Assembly (NCBI GenBank): GCA_002422795.1
Contig: DITJ01000088.1
Span: 1-7,812 of the forward strand
Length of the DNA: 7,812 nucleotides
Reading direction: 5' to 3'
Origin: Alphaproteobacteria bacterium UBA6187
GTDB taxonomy: Bacteria; Pseudomonadota; Alphaproteobacteria; Rickettsiales; UBA6187
Below, in pieces: positions 6,027 to 7,812 of the stretch (positions are counted from its first letter, which is position 1; each line of letters opens with the position of its first letter). The notes under the pieces were generated by a model. The model made no database searches and had not been told where the DNA came from. It saw only the letters and a list, made by a program, of their open reading frames with translations. The position numbers and the translations under genes are program-made.

Positions 6027-6635
6027 ATGCTAATAGCAAACATATTATTTTACATATTCGCAAGTGTGCTGGTTCTTTCAGCGCTTGCGGTTATTACTGT
6101 GAAAAATCCGGTGCATTCGGTGCTGTTCCTGATTTTCTCATTTTTCAATGCGGCAGGTTTATTCGTGTTGCTTGGGGCGGAATTTATCGCCATGCTGCTG
6201 GTGATTGTTTATGTTGGCGCGGTTGCGGTGCTGTTCCTGTTTGTGGTGATGATGCTTAATGTTAATTTCCATGAGCTTAGGGCAGGGTTTGTAAAATATC
6301 TACCAGTTGGTATTTTTGTTGCCGTTATTATGTTGCTTGAGCTGGTTTTAGTGATTGAATATTCTGTTGCAGGTGGCGGCGTTATGGCAAAAGGCTCTTC
6401 CCCTATGGTTGAGGGGGTGGCAAATACTACCGCGCTTGGTATGATACTTTATACAAAATATGTATATCCTTTCCAGCTTGCCGGAATAGTGCTTCTGGTA
6501 GCCATGATTGGCGCAATTGTACTTACGCACCGCACACGTGAAGGGGTGAGAAAGCAAAGTGTAAACAAGCAGGTTAGCCGTAGCCGTAAAGATGGTGTGG
6601 AGCTTATAAAAGTACAGAGTGGGAAAGGGGTTTAA
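6027..6635 (+). CDS. nuoJ: NADH-quinone oxidoreductase subunit J
   Basis: NuoJ is a membrane subunit beside NuoH and NuoK in the proton-transfer path. It has 202 residues with five predicted hydrophobic segments. The conserved region NPVHSVLFLIFSFFNAAG (27-44), the membrane acidic residue in LLGAEFIAM (Glu52) and the YVGAVAVLFLFVVMM helix (62-76), which matches the flexible third helix of this subunit, are all present. The basic C-terminal tail after about residue 168 (HRTREGVRKQ and on) is soluble and varies in the family. The start at 6027 gives the standard N-terminus despite no local ribosome binding site. nuoK follows after 2 bp, the tightest junction here and the only one without heptamer repeats. 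Confidence 0.96.
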   Translation: MLIANILFYIFASVLVLSALAVITVKNPVHSVLFLIFSFFNAAGLFVLLGAEFIAMLLVIVYVGAVAVLFLFVVMMLNVNFHELRAGFVKYLPVGIFVAVIMLLELVLVIEYSVAGGGVMAKGSSPMVEGVANTTALGMILYTKYVYPFQLAGIVLLVAMIGAIVLTHRTREGVRKQSVNKQVSRSRKDGVELIKVQSGKGV

Positions 6636-6637
6636 AA

Positions 6638-6946
6638 ATGGAAGTTGGTTTAATTCATTACCTGATTCTTGCTGCGATACTTTTTACAATTGGTATCAGC
6701 GGTATATTCCTGAATCGTAAGAATGTGATTGTTATATTAATGTCAATTGAGCTAATGCTGCTTGCGGTGAACATTAATTTTGTGGCATTTTCAGCCAGCT
6801 TGCAAGATATGGTGGGGCAGGTTTTCACGATATTCATATTAACGGTAGCTGCGGCAGAAGCGGCAGTTGGCCTTGCAATATTGGTGGTATATTATCGAAA
6901 CCGAGGCAGTATATCGGTAACTGATATAAATATTATGAAAGGATAA
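6638..6946 (+). CDS. nuoK: NADH-quinone oxidoreductase subunit K
   Basis: NuoK is a three-helix membrane subunit related to MrpC and part of the proton channel chain. Its 102 residues are the usual length. The two buried glutamates of the family are in place: Glu38 in MSIELML and Glu74 in VAAAEAAVGLA (matching Glu36 and Glu72 of E. coli). Other family marks are GISGIFLNRKNVIVILMSIE and NINFVAF. The start has a good AAAGGGG site (6624-6630) with 7-nt spacing, located within the end of nuoJ, so the two are probably translationally coupled. The stop lies 4 nt before the next heptamer hairpin. Confidence 0.97.
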   Translation: MEVGLIHYLILAAILFTIGISGIFLNRKNVIVILMSIELMLLAVNINFVAFSASLQDMVGQVFTIFILTVAAAEAAVGLAILVVYYRNRGSISVTDINIMKG

Positions 6947-6950
6947 AGGG
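6945..6950 (+). promoter_or_regulatory. Shine-Dalgarno-like AAAGGG upstream of the nuoK-nuoL hairpin
   Basis: AAAGGG overlaps the nuoK stop codon and ends exactly where the hairpin stem begins (6951). The nuoL ATG at 7050 lies 10 nt past the other foot. In linear sequence the site is about 100 nt from the start; if the stem forms it would be at about 10 nt. The only local alternative is the weak AAGAAA at 7040-7045. Confidence 0.35.
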
Positions 6951-7039
6951 GATTTAAGATTTATGATTTTAGAATTAAGATTTTTTAAACAAATTGGTTC
7001 TAATTTAAATCATAAATCTTAAATCATAAATTTTAAATT
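6951..7039 (+). repeat. AT-rich heptamer-repeat hairpin between nuoK and nuoL
   Basis: The left arm is GATTTAA, GATTTAT, GATTTTA, GAATTAA, GATTTTT (6951-6985). The right arm is AATTTAA, ATCATAA, ATCTTAA, ATCATAA, ATTTTAA (7002-7036). Pairing 6951-6983 with 7007-7039 gives 33 positions with 3 mismatches and 2 G-U pairs, and a 23-nt loop. It fills nearly the whole spacer. It is almost all A-U and would be much less stable than the F-G stem. Confidence 0.85.
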
Positions 7040-7049
7040 AAGAAATAAA

Positions 7050-7812
7050 ATGATTGGACTAATAGTTTTTTTACCACTCCTTGCCGCAATTTATGTGGGC
7101 TTGCTTACCCAAAGGATCAGCAATCAGGCTGCGCAATTGATAACCAGCACTGCATTGGTTATATCGGCGCTACTTTCTGCTGTGGTGTTTTATAAGGTTT
7201 TTGCTTATGGCGAACCTTTGGAATTCCAGATTGGCAGATGGCTGGATATCGGTAGTTTTAAAGTGGATTGGGCGCTTCGCGCTGATAGCCTTACATCGGT
7301 AATGCTGGTGGTGGTAACTTCAGTGTCAGCCCTTGTGCATATATATTCATGTGGGTATATGAGCCATGATGAGCATGTGCCAAGGTTCATGGCGTATCTT
7401 TCCTTATTCACATTCTTCATGTTGATGCTGGTTACCAGTAATAATTTTATCCAGCTTTTCCTCGGCTGGGAAGGCGTTGGCCTTTGTTCTTACCTTTTAA
7501 TCGGCTTTTGGTATAAGAAGGAATCAGCCTGTAACGCGGCAATGAAAGCTTTCATTGTAAACCGTGTCGGGGATTTTGGCCTTATCCTTGGAATTTTCAC
7601 CATATATATGGTGTTTGGCAGTTTAAGCTTCGACGAAGTATTTGCAGCAGCTCCTGAAAAAATCAATGCTACCATAACTTTCCTGGGCAGTACATACCAT
7701 GCGATTACTGTGATATGTGTGTTGCTATTCATCGGTGCAATGGGAAAATCTGCGCAGCTTGGACTGCATACATGGCTACCCGATGCGATGGAAGGCCCAA
7801 CCCCGGTTTCAG
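7050..7812 (+). CDS. nuoL: NADH-quinone oxidoreductase subunit L (5' part, runs off right edge)
   Basis: NuoL is the distal antiporter-like proton-pumping subunit of the complex I membrane arm. The first 254 codons are visible with no stop; full-length NuoL is usually above 600 residues, so the gene is cut by the window edge rather than broken. Visible marks are FKVDWALRADSLTSVML (70-86), LGWEGVGLCSYLLIGFWY (138-155) with Glu141 matching the key Glu144 of E. coli, KAFIVNRVGDFGL (166-178), and GKSAQLGLHTWLPDAMEG (232-249) with Lys233 matching Lys229. The ATG at 7050 gives MIGLIVFLPLLAAI, a usual N-terminal helix. It is preceded by the K-L hairpin and only a weak local AAGAAA site. Confidence 0.96.
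   Translation, partial: MIGLIVFLPLLAAIYVGLLTQRISNQAAQLITSTALVISALLSAVVFYKVFAYGEPLEFQIGRWLDIGSFKVDWALRADSLTSVMLVVVTSVSALVHIYSCGYMSHDEHVPRFMAYLSLFTFFMLMLVTSNNFIQLFLGWEGVGLCSYLLIGFWYKKESACNAAMKAFIVNRVGDFGLILGIFTIYMVFGSLSFDEVFAAAPEKINATITFLGSTYHAITVICVLLFIGAMGKSAQLGLHTWLPDAMEGPTPVS

Noticed and set aside
7050..7812. nuoL as a truncated gene
   Set aside because: The frame is open to the last base with intact motifs. Only the window edge cuts it.

Overview
The window is a stretch of a respiratory complex I (NADH:quinone oxidoreductase) operon, all on the + strand: nuoF, nuoG, nuoH, nuoI, nuoJ, nuoK and the 5' part of nuoL, in the conserved F-G-H-I-J-K-L order. NuoF opens with a MLxxxDRIFTNLYG-type N-terminus, NuoG lacks the N7 cluster ligands, and NuoH, NuoI, NuoJ and NuoK have the lengths and motifs of the alphaproteobacterial/mitochondrial lineage. 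The low to middling GC content and AT-rich, repeat-filled spacers fit a host-associated or Rickettsiales/Holosporales-like alphaproteobacterium. That finer placement is inference.

Region by region: positions 1-310 hold the remains of two related membrane-protein genes, a 3' end running in from the left and a fragment with no start codon. They share a 56-bp direct repeat 224 bp apart. Positions 295-615 hold an intact small membrane protein of apparently the same family, with a good ribosome binding site. These occupy the place just upstream of nuoF where nuoE is often found. nuoF (633-1910) and nuoG (2118-4160) form most of the NADH-oxidising module, nuoH (4405-5403) and nuoI (5435-5923) the connecting part, and nuoJ (6027-6635), nuoK (6638-6946) and nuoL (7050 to the right edge) the membrane proton-pumping part. 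Electrons would pass from NADH to FMN on NuoF, along the Fe-S clusters of NuoF, NuoG and NuoI to quinone near NuoH, driving the antiporter-like subunits.

The genes are ordinary. The unusual part is the spacers. Every nuo spacer longer than 2 bp (F-G, G-H, H-I, I-J, K-L) contains degenerate 7-bp tandem repeats, with a different heptamer in each. In three of them (F-G, I-J, K-L) the heptamers form two inverted arms that can fold into stems of about 46, 30 and 33 positions with few mismatches, filling much of the spacer. In F-G and K-L a purine-rich Shine-Dalgarno-like sequence sits at or next to the upstream foot of the stem and the start codon 9-10 nt past the downstream foot, so folding would bring a distant ribosome binding site to normal distance. 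The G-H spacer instead has eight perfect GAAGTAA copies, which also encode the end of NuoG, followed by a separate 123-bp palindromic MITE-like element.
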